Positions 1 through 9,095 of a stretch of 64,000 nucleotides of DNA are shown here, piece after piece. Position numbers and translations under genes: made by a program. Position 1 is the stretch's first letter; each line of letters opens with the position of its first letter. The notes under the pieces are model-generated. The model was not told where the DNA came from. It searched no databases and saw only the letters and a program-made list of their open reading frames with translations. Source of the stretch: Panacibacter microcysteis (GTDB taxonomy: Bacteria > Bacteroidota > Bacteroidia > Chitinophagales > Chitinophagaceae); the NCBI RefSeq assembly GCF_015831355.1, contig NZ_JADWYR010000001.1, positions 1,240,001-1,304,000 of the forward strand. Reading direction: 5' to 3'.

Positions 1-2
1 TA

Positions 3-1652
3 CAGGCAAGTGCAAATTTGCCAGAAGGCGTAAACCAATTAATCAGTCTATCGCCAAATTACTTCGAGTTTGTTTCTTCTGAACCTGGTGTTGCCGGCGT
101 GTCAGCCAATGGTGAGATATCTGTTGTTGATGCGGGTGATGCTATTATCAGCGCGATATTGGGGGGACAGCCTGCAAAAGGTTCATTGAATATTACCTCA
201 ACAGGAGATCCGGTAATGCCAGGGATTGCAGCACCGGTACCTGTAAAAGATGCCGCAAATGTTATCTCGCTATATAGCAACGCTTACACCAATGTGCCGG
301 TTAATACCTGGAATACCCGCTGGCAGTTTTCAACTGCTGAAAACTTTTTTGTACAGGTACAGGGTGATGATGTGATCCGTTATCGTAGTCTGAATTTTGT
401 TGGCATTGAATTTACAAACCCAACAATTAATGCAAGTGCGATGCAATATTTCCATATGGATATATGGACACCTGACCCTACCACATCGCCTAATAATTTT
501 AAGATTTTACTTGTTGATTTTGGTGCAGATGGCGTGTTTGGGGGCGGAGATGATAAACAGGACGAAATCACAATAACAAGTCCTACACTTGCTTCAAATA
601 ACTGGGTAAGCATCGATGTTCCGCTCAGCACGTTTGCGAATCTCACTACAAGAGGTCACCTGGCACAACTTGTACTTTCGGGCTCTTTACCGAATGTTTA
701 TGTTGACAATGTCTATTTCTATAAAAACCCGACCAACCCACCGGTTGCTGCACCCGATCCATCAATTGAGGCAGAAAATGTACTCTCAATTTTCAGTGAT
801 GCTTACACCAATGTTGCGGGTACAGACTTCAACCCTAACTGGGGACAATCAACTGTGGTAACACAAACACCAGTAGCAGGTAATAACACGTTGTATTATG
901 CAAACCTGAACTACCAGGGAATTCAGCTTGGAAGCAGCCAGGATGTTTCTTCGTATGGATACCTGCACATGGATTATTATTCTTCTAATGCTACACAGTT
1001 AAATATTTACCTGATAAGCCCGGGGCCAGTTGAAACGCCTTATGTACTAACGGTACCTACAGCCGGCTGGAACAGCGTTGACATTCCACTTTCTGCATTT
1101 TCTCCCGTTGCATTAAACAACCTGATACAGTTTAAATTTGATGGAACTGCAGGAAGTGATATTTACCTTGATAACATTTACTTCTGGAAGATACCGCCAA
1201 CGCCAACCACGGCTGCACCTACACCCAGCTACGCTGCAGATGGTGTGATATCTGTTTTCAGTGATGCCTATACCAATGTGGCTGGCTCTGATCTGAACCC
1301 AAACTGGGGCCAGGCTACTGTAGTGACGCAAACACCAGTGGGGGGCAACAATACTTTATTATATGCAGGTCTTAATTACCAGGGTCTGCAACTCGGAAGC
1401 AACCAGGACGTATCAGGCAAAACTTATCTGCACATAGACTATTATTCTGCCAACTCTACCAGTTTTAAAGTGTTCCTTATAAGCCCCGGACCTGTGGAGA
1501 CACCTTACACGCTGACTGTGCCTACGGCATCGGGCTGGAACAGTGCAGATATACCGTTATCTGCCTTTGCACCTGTAGCACTGAACAATGTATTCCAGAT
1601 GAAATTTGAAGGGAACGGTGATATATACCTTGATAATATTTTGTTCCGGTAA
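3..1652 (+). CDS. Surface glycan-binding protein, 5'-truncated by window edge
   Basis: The reading frame is open to the left edge, so the true start and signal peptide lie outside the window. What remains is about 549 codons. The first ~65 residues look like a bacterial Ig-like (BIG2-type) domain ('VSANGEISVVDAGDAIISA'). Three copies of a ~135-155 residue beta-sandwich-like module follow, each opening with a (V/L)IS(L/V)(Y/F)S(D/N)AYTNV motif and closing with (V/L)DN(I/V)xF; they start near nt 261, 780 and 1246. Modules 2 and 3 are very similar, which suggests recent duplication. No catalytic motif is visible. Its position directly upstream of a GH16 lipoprotein suggests a cell-surface beta-glucan-binding protein of a polysaccharide utilisation locus. 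The carbohydrate-binding role is inferred from context. Confidence 0.6.
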   Translation, partial: QASANLPEGVNQLISLSPNYFEFVSSEPGVAGVSANGEISVVDAGDAIISAILGGQPAKGSLNITSTGDPVMPGIAAPVPVKDAANVISLYSNAYTNVPVNTWNTRWQFSTAENFFVQVQGDDVIRYRSLNFVGIEFTNPTINASAMQYFHMDIWTPDPTTSPNNFKILLVDFGADGVFGGGDDKQDEITITSPTLASNNWVSIDVPLSTFANLTTRGHLAQLVLSGSLPNVYVDNVYFYKNPTNPPVAAPDPSIEAENVLSIFSDAYTNVAGTDFNPNWGQSTVVTQTPVAGNNTLYYANLNYQGIQLGSSQDVSSYGYLHMDYYSSNATQLNIYLISPGPVETPYVLTVPTAGWNSVDIPLSAFSPVALNNLIQFKFDGTAGSDIYLDNIYFWKIPPTPTTAAPTPSYAADGVISVFSDAYTNVAGSDLNPNWGQATVVTQTPVGGNNTLLYAGLNYQGLQLGSNQDVSGKTYLHIDYYSANSTSFKVFLISPGPVETPYTLTVPTASGWNSADIPLSAFAPVALNNVFQMKFEGNGDIYLDNILFR

Positions 1653-1699
1653 TATAATAAAAGAAGAAAGAAATTCATAATCTCAAAAAAACTGATTAT

Positions 1700-2542
1700 A
1701 TGGTTTTTGCATATTTTAAAAAGAATGGCCTTGCACATTTTGCAGCCATTATATTCATAACGCTTACGATTTTACTTACCGGTTGTAAAAAAGATGCTGT
1801 TCAAACATTGCCGGAAAGAACGTGGCAACTGGAATGGAGTGATGAATTTGATGGTGCTGCAGGAACACTACCCGATGCAACCAAATGGGTATTTGACATA
1901 GGCGCCGGAGGATGGGGTAATAGTGAATTGCAATACTATACGAATAGTACCAACAATGCTTCTTTGGATGGAGATGGCAAACTGGTTATTACTGCCAGGA
2001 GTGAGACATTTGGCGGAGCAGGCTTTACATCAGCAAGAATTAAAACGAAAGACTTGTTTGCCCAGGCTTACGGCCGCTTTGAGGCCAGTATTAAAACTCC
2101 ACACGGGCCAGGCATCTGGCCGGCTTTCTGGATGCTTGGGGCTAACATAGATGCAAAGCCGTGGCCGCAGTGTGGCGAAATAGACATTATGGAACAACGT
2201 GGACAGGAACCTTATATTACAAATGGCAGTGTTCATGGACCGGGCTACTCAGGCGGCGGCTCTATTACAAAAGCATATGGCCTGACTGACGGAAGATTTG
2301 ACACAGATTACCACATTTACGCAATAGAATGGGGCGAAGAATACATAGATTACTTTGTTGACAATTTTCTTTACCAGCGTATTACGCCGGAGACAGTAAC
2401 AGGCGAATGGGTATTTGACCAGCCTTTTTTTATACTGCTGAATGTGGCTGTTGGTGGCAACTATGTTGGCTTCCCTACAACAGGCACACCGTTTCCTCAA
2501 TCGATGTATATAGACTATGTAAAGGTGTACAAGCAGCTTTAA
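1700..2542 (+). CDS. GH16 family endo-beta-glucanase lipoprotein
   Basis: A 280-residue protein. The N-terminus is a lipoprotein signal with lipobox LLTGC (Cys about residue 29), so it is probably anchored in the outer membrane. The rest is one GH16 domain starting at 'LEWSDEFDG'. The retaining-hydrolase motif reads GEIDIME, with E160 the expected nucleophile and E165 the acid/base. The motif has the extra residue typical of laminarinase/lichenase-type GH16 enzymes, so the likely substrates are beta-1,3- or mixed beta-1,3/1,4-glucans. It begins 47 bp after the preceding binding-protein gene on the same strand and is probably co-transcribed with it. The family call is firm; the exact linkage specificity is inferred. 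Confidence 0.88.
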   Translation: MVFAYFKKNGLAHFAAIIFITLTILLTGCKKDAVQTLPERTWQLEWSDEFDGAAGTLPDATKWVFDIGAGGWGNSELQYYTNSTNNASLDGDGKLVITARSETFGGAGFTSARIKTKDLFAQAYGRFEASIKTPHGPGIWPAFWMLGANIDAKPWPQCGEIDIMEQRGQEPYITNGSVHGPGYSGGGSITKAYGLTDGRFDTDYHIYAIEWGEEYIDYFVDNFLYQRITPETVTGEWVFDQPFFILLNVAVGGNYVGFPTTGTPFPQSMYIDYVKVYKQL

Positions 2543-2699
2543 GCATTTAATACCTGCACAATTAATTTTTCACTATTACGGGCATGCGAGATAAAGCCTG
2601 AGGATAGTGACCGGGCGTGCTTTGCCCTGTCTACGATGTATGGATATACGTTGGTTGCGCACCGGAAGCGGGTTGCACCCTGCTGAAATATTTGTTGGC

Positions 2700-2750
2700 G
2701 TACAAGTGAGTGACACAACAGGTGTTGATAGTAGTAATGCAGTTAAGGAC
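2700..2750 (+). repeat. 52-bp intergenic repeat, copy 1 (A type, degenerate tail)
   Basis: The core GTACAAGTGAGTGACACAAC is intact at 2700-2719. The tail keeps GATAGTAGTAATGCAG but lacks the usual GCCGG end. It lies in the 277-bp gap between the GH16 gene and the phosphorylase-like gene. Nothing else was recognised in that gap. Confidence 0.85.
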
Positions 2751-2819
2751 ATACAAATTACCTGATTCAACATACAACGCTTTATAAAAAATAAGACACG
2801 ACAATAAAATCTTATTACC

Positions 2820-5800
2820 GTGAATACAGTAGAAGAAAAATCTTTTGCCCAAAAGAAGACGCTTGGCAAAGTTGAAATAAACGGCGAGACCTTTTATAAA
2901 ATGCCGGATGTGCATACCATGCGCCCTTTTTTTATGAGCATTGTGAGCGACTCTGATCATTGGCTGTTTGTAGCGAGTAACGGTGGTATTAGTGCAGGCA
3001 GAAAGAATGTCGGTCTTGCCTTATTTCCTTACTACACCGACGATAAGATAATTGATACAGCAGAAGTAACCGGGAGTAAAACGATTGTGCGTTTTAATAA
3101 AAATGGTAAGACCATTGTGTGGGAACCGTTTTCTGTAAGAAGCGAAGGGCACTTTACTATAAGCCGTAATCTTTATCAAAACAAGTTTGGTAACAAGATC
3201 ATTTTCGAAGAGTTTAATCATGAGCTGGAGCTAAGCTTTCAATATGAATGGAACACAAGTGATGTATATGGTTTTGTAAGACACGCAAGATTACAGAACT
3301 ATTCTGATACCAACATAACAATAGCACTTTTAGATGGTGTGCATAATGTATTGCCATATGGCATACCCAGTGACCTGCAAACTAAGACGAGCAATCTGGC
3401 CGATGCCTACAAAAGATCTGAATTGACAGAAGCATGCGGCCTCGGCATATTTGCTCTAAGTGCCATTATAGTAGATAAAGCGGAACCCAGCGAAGCATTG
3501 AAAGCAAATATTGTGTGGAGCAAAGGTCTTGAGAAACCGGTTTACCTGCTTTCTGATCTGCAATTGCAAAACTTTAGAAACGGCAAACCGCTTGTACAGG
3601 AAACTGACATAAAAGGGGAGAAGGGTGCCTACTATGTCGCATGTACTTTTATGCTTGGAGGCGGCACAGAAAAACACTGGTTTATTGCTGCCAATGTTAA
3701 TCAAACCCAGGCTGCTATAGTACGATTGGAGGAAGCTATCACAAACGATACTGCTCTCTACGAAAATGTGCTCGGAGATATTGCGCTTGGCAGTGAACGG
3801 CTGCAACAACTTAATGCATCAGCGGACGGACTTCAATACACGGCTGATGATCTTAAAGACACCAGGCATTGCTCGAATGTATTGTTCAACATTATGCGTG
3901 GGGGTATTTTCGATGATCATTACCGGGTTGAAAAATGGGATTTTATCAGCTACCTGAAAAGAGCAAACAGGCTGGTGTATGATGCGGCAACCAGTTACAT
4001 GCAAAGCCTGGCAGATACATTTTCTGTATTTGAATTAAGACAGGTGGCAAACCAGTCAGGCAATGCAGATCTTATTCGTTTAGCCACTGAATATCTGCCG
4101 TTAAAATTCAGCCGGCGCCATGGGGACCCGAGCAGGCCATGGAACCAGTTTTCCATCAACACAAAACATGAAGATGGTTCTAAAATTTTAGACTATGAAG
4201 GGAATTGGCGGGACATTTTTCAAAACTGGGAGGCCATGGTACATGCATACCCGGAGTTTATTGAGGGAATGATTTTTAAATTTCTGAACGCATCCACATT
4301 TGATGGTTACAACCCTTATCGCATAACCAAAGACGGGTTTGACTGGGAAACAATTGAACCCGATAACCCCTGGTCTTATATTGGTTACTGGGGCGATCAC
4401 CAGATCATTTACCTGTTGAAATTCCTGGAATTTGCAGAGCAGCACCGACCTGGTGTAGTAAATGAATGGCTACCCCGTAACGTCTTCGTATATGCAAATG
4501 TGCCTTACAGAATTAAAAGCTACAGCGACATTATAAGCAACGCAAAGGAAACCATAGACTTCGATAGCGCCAGTGAAAAACATATTCGCGAAAGAATGAG
4601 GATGCTCGGTGCTGACGGCGCATTGGTTACCGGTAGTAAGGGTGACATATACCATGTAAATTTCCTGGAGAAGATACTGGCAACAGTGCTTTGCAAGCTA
4701 TCTAACTTTATTCCTGAAGCGGGCATTTGGATGAACACCCAAAGACCTGAATGGAATGATGCGAATAATGCTTTGGTGGGTAATGGCGTTTCAATGGTTA
4801 CCCTCTGTTACCTGAGAAGATTTCTGCGCTTTTTTTATTCAGTGCTGCAAGCAGCTGATAAAAACAACTTTGAAGTATCTGAAGAACTGTACACATTCTT
4901 TGTTAAGGTAGCTGAAGTATTTACCTTATACATCAATGCACTTGCTGCACCTGTAGATGACAGCTTACGGAAGAAAATTACAGATGCATTGGGCACTGCC
5001 GGAAGCAATTACCGCGAACAGGTTTATACCCGCGGTTTTTCAGGTGGGCACAAGTCGATCTCTGCCGGCGGTTTGCTGGCATTTGTGTCGGTGTCAACCA
5101 GGTTCGTGGAACATGCAATTAAAGCCAACAGAAGAGCCGATAACCTGTATCACGCTTACAACCTGCTTACTTATACAGAAGAAGGTATCCATATTTCCCA
5201 TTTAAGTGAAATGCTGGAAGGACAGGTAGCAGTATTGAGCTCGGGAATGCTTTCTGCCGGCGAAAGTTTGCAACTGTTGGATGCGTTGAGACAAAGCTCT
5301 CTTTATCGTGAAGACCAGGATAGTTATATGCTCTATCCCAATAAACAACTGCCGGGCTTCATGACTAAAAATCATATTCCTAAAAACCTGTTTGAGACAT
5401 CGTCCCTACTCATGCGCATGGCGGGTGATGGTAACACTTCTGTTGCCGAGAAAGATTTACGTGGCAATTTTCATTTTAATGGCAACTTCAAAAATGCTGC
5501 TGACGTTGCTTTAGCACTCGATGAACCCGGCATGACGAATTATGCAGCCACAGAGGCAGAAAAATCAGTGTTGCTGCAAATCTTCGAAACAGTTTTTAAT
5601 CATAAAGCATTTACCGGCAGATCGGGTACATTTTATGGTTATGAAGGTTTAGGATCAATCTACTGGCATATGGTTTCCAAACTGTTGCTGGCAGTGCAGG
5701 AAACCTGTTTGATGGCCATACGCCGGGAAGATGATTCAGACATTGTAAAGCGGCTGGTTACACATTACTACCAGATCAATAACGGTATTGGCATACACAA

Positions 5801-6269
5801 AGCCCCTGCGGTCTTTGGTGCATTTTCGATAACGCCTTACTCCCACACACCGTTTAACAAAGGCGCACAACAGCCAGGCATGACAGGACAGGTAAAGGAA
5901 GATATTCTTTGCCGGATAGGTGAACTGGGATTGAGCCAAAAGGATGGCCGCTTATGTTTTGCACCTGTTATACTCCGCAGAAATGAATTTTTACCAGATG
6001 AAAAAGAAGCAGTAATAATTGACTTATCAGGCCGGAAACAAAAAATCAGTCTTGAAAAAGATACGCTCCTGTTTACCTGTTGCCAGGTACCCGTTATTTA
6101 TAAGCTAAGTAAAACCGAATACGTGGAAGTTACGCGTGCAGATGGCTCAGTTGACAGGCATGACAACCTGCAGTTGAGCAGTAACGATACTACATCTGTA
6201 TGGAAGAGAGACGGCGCAATAAAACAACTAAAAGTCTTCATCAAAGAATCGTCATTGATTTTATACTAG
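2820..6269 (+). CDS. Beta-glucan phosphorylase-like enzyme (GH94/GH149/GH161 type)
   Basis: A 1149-residue protein with a GTG start and no signal peptide, so probably cytoplasmic. The N-terminal ~300 residues look like the beta-sandwich of inverting disaccharide/oligosaccharide phosphorylases; an (alpha/alpha)6-barrel-like region with many Trp and Asp follows (RPWNQF, 'GNWRDIFQNWEA', 'GYWGDHQI'). The segment PEWNDANN matches the (D/E)WND motif whose Asp is the general acid in GH94 enzymes; here that is D647. The length (about 1100 or more) fits the GH149 and GH161 beta-1,3-glucan phosphorylases better than classical GH94 (about 800). It would release glucose 1-phosphate from imported oligosaccharides. 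It lies between a GH16 gene and a sugar symporter gene. The family within this clan is not certain. Confidence 0.65.
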   Translation: MNTVEEKSFAQKKTLGKVEINGETFYKMPDVHTMRPFFMSIVSDSDHWLFVASNGGISAGRKNVGLALFPYYTDDKIIDTAEVTGSKTIVRFNKNGKTIVWEPFSVRSEGHFTISRNLYQNKFGNKIIFEEFNHELELSFQYEWNTSDVYGFVRHARLQNYSDTNITIALLDGVHNVLPYGIPSDLQTKTSNLADAYKRSELTEACGLGIFALSAIIVDKAEPSEALKANIVWSKGLEKPVYLLSDLQLQNFRNGKPLVQETDIKGEKGAYYVACTFMLGGGTEKHWFIAANVNQTQAAIVRLEEAITNDTALYENVLGDIALGSERLQQLNASADGLQYTADDLKDTRHCSNVLFNIMRGGIFDDHYRVEKWDFISYLKRANRLVYDAATSYMQSLADTFSVFELRQVANQSGNADLIRLATEYLPLKFSRRHGDPSRPWNQFSINTKHEDGSKILDYEGNWRDIFQNWEAMVHAYPEFIEGMIFKFLNASTFDGYNPYRITKDGFDWETIEPDNPWSYIGYWGDHQIIYLLKFLEFAEQHRPGVVNEWLPRNVFVYANVPYRIKSYSDIISNAKETIDFDSASEKHIRERMRMLGADGALVTGSKGDIYHVNFLEKILATVLCKLSNFIPEAGIWMNTQRPEWNDANNALVGNGVSMVTLCYLRRFLRFFYSVLQAADKNNFEVSEELYTFFVKVAEVFTLYINALAAPVDDSLRKKITDALGTAGSNYREQVYTRGFSGGHKSISAGGLLAFVSVSTRFVEHAIKANRRADNLYHAYNLLTYTEEGIHISHLSEMLEGQVAVLSSGMLSAGESLQLLDALRQSSLYREDQDSYMLYPNKQLPGFMTKNHIPKNLFETSSLLMRMAGDGNTSVAEKDLRGNFHFNGNFKNAADVALALDEPGMTNYAATEAEKSVLLQIFETVFNHKAFTGRSGTFYGYEGLGSIYWHMVSKLLLAVQETCLMAIRREDDSDIVKRLVTHYYQINNGIGIHKAPAVFGAFSITPYSHTPFNKGAQQPGMTGQVKEDILCRIGELGLSQKDGRLCFAPVILRRNEFLPDEKEAVIIDLSGRKQKISLEKDTLLFTCCQVPVIYKLSKTEYVEVTRADGSVDRHDNLQLSSNDTTSVWKRDGAIKQLKVFIKESSLILY

Positions 6270-6423
6270 CGTGTACTTAAAGAAGCTTTTTTATTCACTA
6301 CCATCACCTTTTAAGTGAAGAGCACAGGCAGTATAGAGAACAAGCGTCAGATTTTGAACGGCAGCCGGCCAGTATACAGGTAAAAACAATTCAAAAAATT
6401 ATTCATAACCAAAACAACACAAC

Positions 6424-7863
6424 ATGATCAATAAAACAGACCCAAAAGATGTGGTACCATTTGGGCAGAAAGTTGCATTCGGCGCAGGTAATCTAACCAA
6501 CCAGTTGCTGCCGGCAGCATTGGGTGTATTTATGTTTTTCCTCGTGGTAGGTTTCGGTATGAGCCCTTATAAAGCAGGCATACTTGCTGCTATTCCAAGA
6601 TTTATAGATGCCATACTCGATCCCATCATGGGTTATATATCAGATAACACACGCTCTAAATGGGGAAGAAGAAAACCTTACATATTCGGCGGTGCTATAG
6701 TGGTTGGCCTTGCATTTATACTTATGTGGCAACTGAAGGTACCGGAAGCAGGGGATAACCATGAAACCTACAACTTTATTTATTTCCTGGTAATGTCTGT
6801 TATTTTCTATCTCGGCTATACTGTTTTTGCAGCCCCGCTGATTGGCCTTGGTTATGAAATGACACCAGATTACAATGAGCGTACAAGATTAATGGCCATG
6901 TCCCAGATAATGGGGCAGGTTGCCTGGATGATTGCACCATGGTTCTGGTTCCTGATCTCAAGACCGGAATTATTTCCCGGTGCACCTGCAGGTGTAAGAC
7001 AACTTTCTGTCTGGGTAGGGCTGCTATGTTTGATCATGGGCATTATGCCGGCTTTGTTTTGCAAAGAAATTGACCAGTCTAATTTACAGGGGCAAACAAA
7101 ATTATCATGGCGCGACCTGGTAAGCAACATGAAACATTTTTTTAGCGATATTAAAAAGACAGTTACCAATAAGCCTTTCCTGCGTTTATGTGGTGCTACT
7201 TTTTTTGTGTTTAACGGGTTCCAGATTGTAGCCCAGTTTGCTTTTTTCATTATCATTTTCTATTTATACAACGGAGACCAGCAGGCTGCAGGGCAGTGGC
7301 CCGCATGGTTTGGAACGGTAAGCGCAATGGCTACCGCATTTTTTGTTATTCCTGTGATTACGTATATGTCTACCAAAATTGGCAAGCGTAATGCCTTTAT
7401 TGTATCCACCGTCATTTCCATTGCCGGCTACGCATTAAAATGGTGGGGGTTTCATCCCGGCAACCCGTGGCTGATGTTTCTTCCTATACCATTAATGTCG
7501 TTTGGTATTGGCGGACTTTTTACATTGATGATGAGTATGACAGCCGATGTGTGCGACTACGATGAACTGAAAAATGGCATGCCACGCAAAGAAGCATTGT
7601 TTGGCGCAGTATACTGGTGGATGGTTAAACTCGGCACCTCACTCGCTTTATTTATCAGCGGTGTTGTACTAAGCAGTGTAGGGTTCGATCAGAATGCAAA
7701 AGCGCAATCGGAGTCAGCTATTACCGCACTGCGGCTGGCAGATATCATTGTGCCATCACTGGCCGGTGTGTTTGCCATCGCTATAATGTGGGGTTACAAT
7801 ATTTCAGAAAAACGGGCAATGGAAATAAGAGAAGAACTTATTAAAAGAAGAGGCGATATATAA
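6424..7863 (+). CDS. MFS/GPH-family sugar:cation symporter
   Basis: A 479-residue protein with about 12 hydrophobic segments. The loop after the second helix carries DPIMGYISDNTRSKWGRRKP, the signature of the glycoside-pentoside-hexuronide:cation symporters (MelB-like) within the major facilitator superfamily. It would carry oligosaccharides or glucosides across the inner membrane. It sits 154 bp after the phosphorylase-like gene and 24 bp before a GH17 gene, which fits a role in delivering beta-glucan fragments to these enzymes. The substrate is inferred from context. Confidence 0.82.
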   Translation: MINKTDPKDVVPFGQKVAFGAGNLTNQLLPAALGVFMFFLVVGFGMSPYKAGILAAIPRFIDAILDPIMGYISDNTRSKWGRRKPYIFGGAIVVGLAFILMWQLKVPEAGDNHETYNFIYFLVMSVIFYLGYTVFAAPLIGLGYEMTPDYNERTRLMAMSQIMGQVAWMIAPWFWFLISRPELFPGAPAGVRQLSVWVGLLCLIMGIMPALFCKEIDQSNLQGQTKLSWRDLVSNMKHFFSDIKKTVTNKPFLRLCGATFFVFNGFQIVAQFAFFIIIFYLYNGDQQAAGQWPAWFGTVSAMATAFFVIPVITYMSTKIGKRNAFIVSTVISIAGYALKWWGFHPGNPWLMFLPIPLMSFGIGGLFTLMMSMTADVCDYDELKNGMPRKEALFGAVYWWMVKLGTSLALFISGVVLSSVGFDQNAKAQSESAITALRLADIIVPSLAGVFAIAIMWGYNISEKRAMEIREELIKRRGDI

Positions 7864-7887
7864 ACCACCATTTTAAAAAAAGTATTT

Positions 7888-8784
7888 ATGTCATTCAGAA
7901 AAGAGCATATACTGTCTTTGAAACCAGACACAGGCAGCAACTATCTGCAGGGCGAAACAGAAGAAGCACTGACAGACCTGTTTGCAGAAATTCTTAAAAC
8001 CGGCGTACATGGTTTTTGTTTTAGTCTTTATGAAGATGGCCAGAAACCCGGTGATGTTATTTCTGAAACGCAGGTAAGAAGAAGAATGGAAATATTACAA
8101 CCCTATACCAAATGGATACGCTCATTTTCCTGTACAGAAGGCAATGAATTTATTCCGAAAATAGCAAAGGAAATGGGTTTAAAAACGCTGGTTGGTGCAT
8201 GGCTGGGTAAAGATGATGAGATCAACCAACGGGAAATTGCAGGGCTCATTGAACTGGCAAAAAACGGGTATGTGGATATTGCTGCTGTAGGCAATGAAGT
8301 AATGTACCGCAAAGACCTCGGCGAAGAGGAACTGGTTGGTTTCATCAGCAAGGTAAAGAATGAAATCCATGGCATACCTGTTGGCTATGTAGATGCATAT
8401 TACGAGTTTTCGCACCGCCCGCAAATAACCGCTGTGTGTGATGTAATACTGTGTAATTGCTATCCTTTCTGGGAGGCCTGCCCTTTTGAAAACGCGCTGG
8501 ATTATATGAAGCAGATGTACTACCAGGCAAAAGCTGCGGGCAATGGCAAAGAGGTAATTATTACAGAAACAGGCTGGCCCAGCCAGGGCGAGAACCTTCG
8601 TGGCGCGTATCCTTCAGCCAAAAGCGCAAGAGACTATTTCATTAATACACAATTGTGGTCTGCTAACGACAATATTCCTGTTTTTTATTTTTCTTCTTTC
8701 GATGAGTCATGGAAGGTAGGCGCAGAAGGTACTGTAGGCGCCTATTGGGGTATTTGGGATAAAAATGAGCAATTGAAATTCTGA
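7888..8784 (+). CDS. GH17 family beta-1,3-glucan hydrolase, no signal peptide
   Basis: A 298-residue TIM-barrel glycoside hydrolase. Two signature motifs are visible: AVGNEV with E137 as likely acid/base, and ITETGWPS with E227 as likely nucleophile; the second is a GH17 hallmark. GH17 enzymes hydrolyse or transglycosylate beta-1,3-glucans. The N-terminus (MSFRKEHILSL) is not a signal peptide, so the enzyme is predicted to be cytoplasmic and to act on imported oligosaccharides. It starts 24 bp after the symporter gene and is probably in the same operon. Confidence 0.85.
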   Translation: MSFRKEHILSLKPDTGSNYLQGETEEALTDLFAEILKTGVHGFCFSLYEDGQKPGDVISETQVRRRMEILQPYTKWIRSFSCTEGNEFIPKIAKEMGLKTLVGAWLGKDDEINQREIAGLIELAKNGYVDIAAVGNEVMYRKDLGEEELVGFISKVKNEIHGIPVGYVDAYYEFSHRPQITAVCDVILCNCYPFWEACPFENALDYMKQMYYQAKAAGNGKEVIITETGWPSQGENLRGAYPSAKSARDYFINTQLWSANDNIPVFYFSSFDESWKVGAEGTVGAYWGIWDKNEQLKF

Positions 8785-8832
8785 TGTGCGTTGCATAACA
8801 GACCGCAGGAAAATACAAAAAAGTTAATGTAT

Positions 8833-8884
8833 GTACCGGGCTGTATTACTACTATGTAGCACCTGTTGCGTCGCACTCTTGTAC
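8833..8884 (-). repeat. 52-bp intergenic repeat, copy 2 (B type)
   Basis: Core at 8865-8884 (reverse strand, GAGTGCGACGC variant). A complete 52-nt unit with GTAC at both ends. Its tail is 48 bp after the stop codon of the first GH17 gene. It forms a head-to-head pair with copy 3. Confidence 0.88.
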
Positions 8885-8947
8885 TTCCTGTTCTTTGTGG
8901 GGCATGGTGTAACCCGCTTCGTGTTGCTGCCATAAAAATATGCAGCT

Positions 8948-8997
8948 AAAGTGATTGCGACGCAACGATGCTGCCATGAAATACAACAGCCCGTAAC
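8948..8997 (+). repeat. 52-bp intergenic repeat, copy 3 (B type, degenerate)
   Basis: TGCGACGCAAC is intact but the GTAC head is lost and two bases are inserted. The tail (GATGCTGCCAT ... CAACAGCCCGTAAC) still matches the family. It is paired with copy 2, 63 bp away, in opposite orientation. Confidence 0.65.
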
Positions 8998-9095
8998 AGC
9001 ATAAAATGTATTACTTATCGGGGCCAACATAAAACAACTGGTTGCGAAATAAACTCAATGCCGGTATCATCACACTCAATCATCAAGTTTATACA

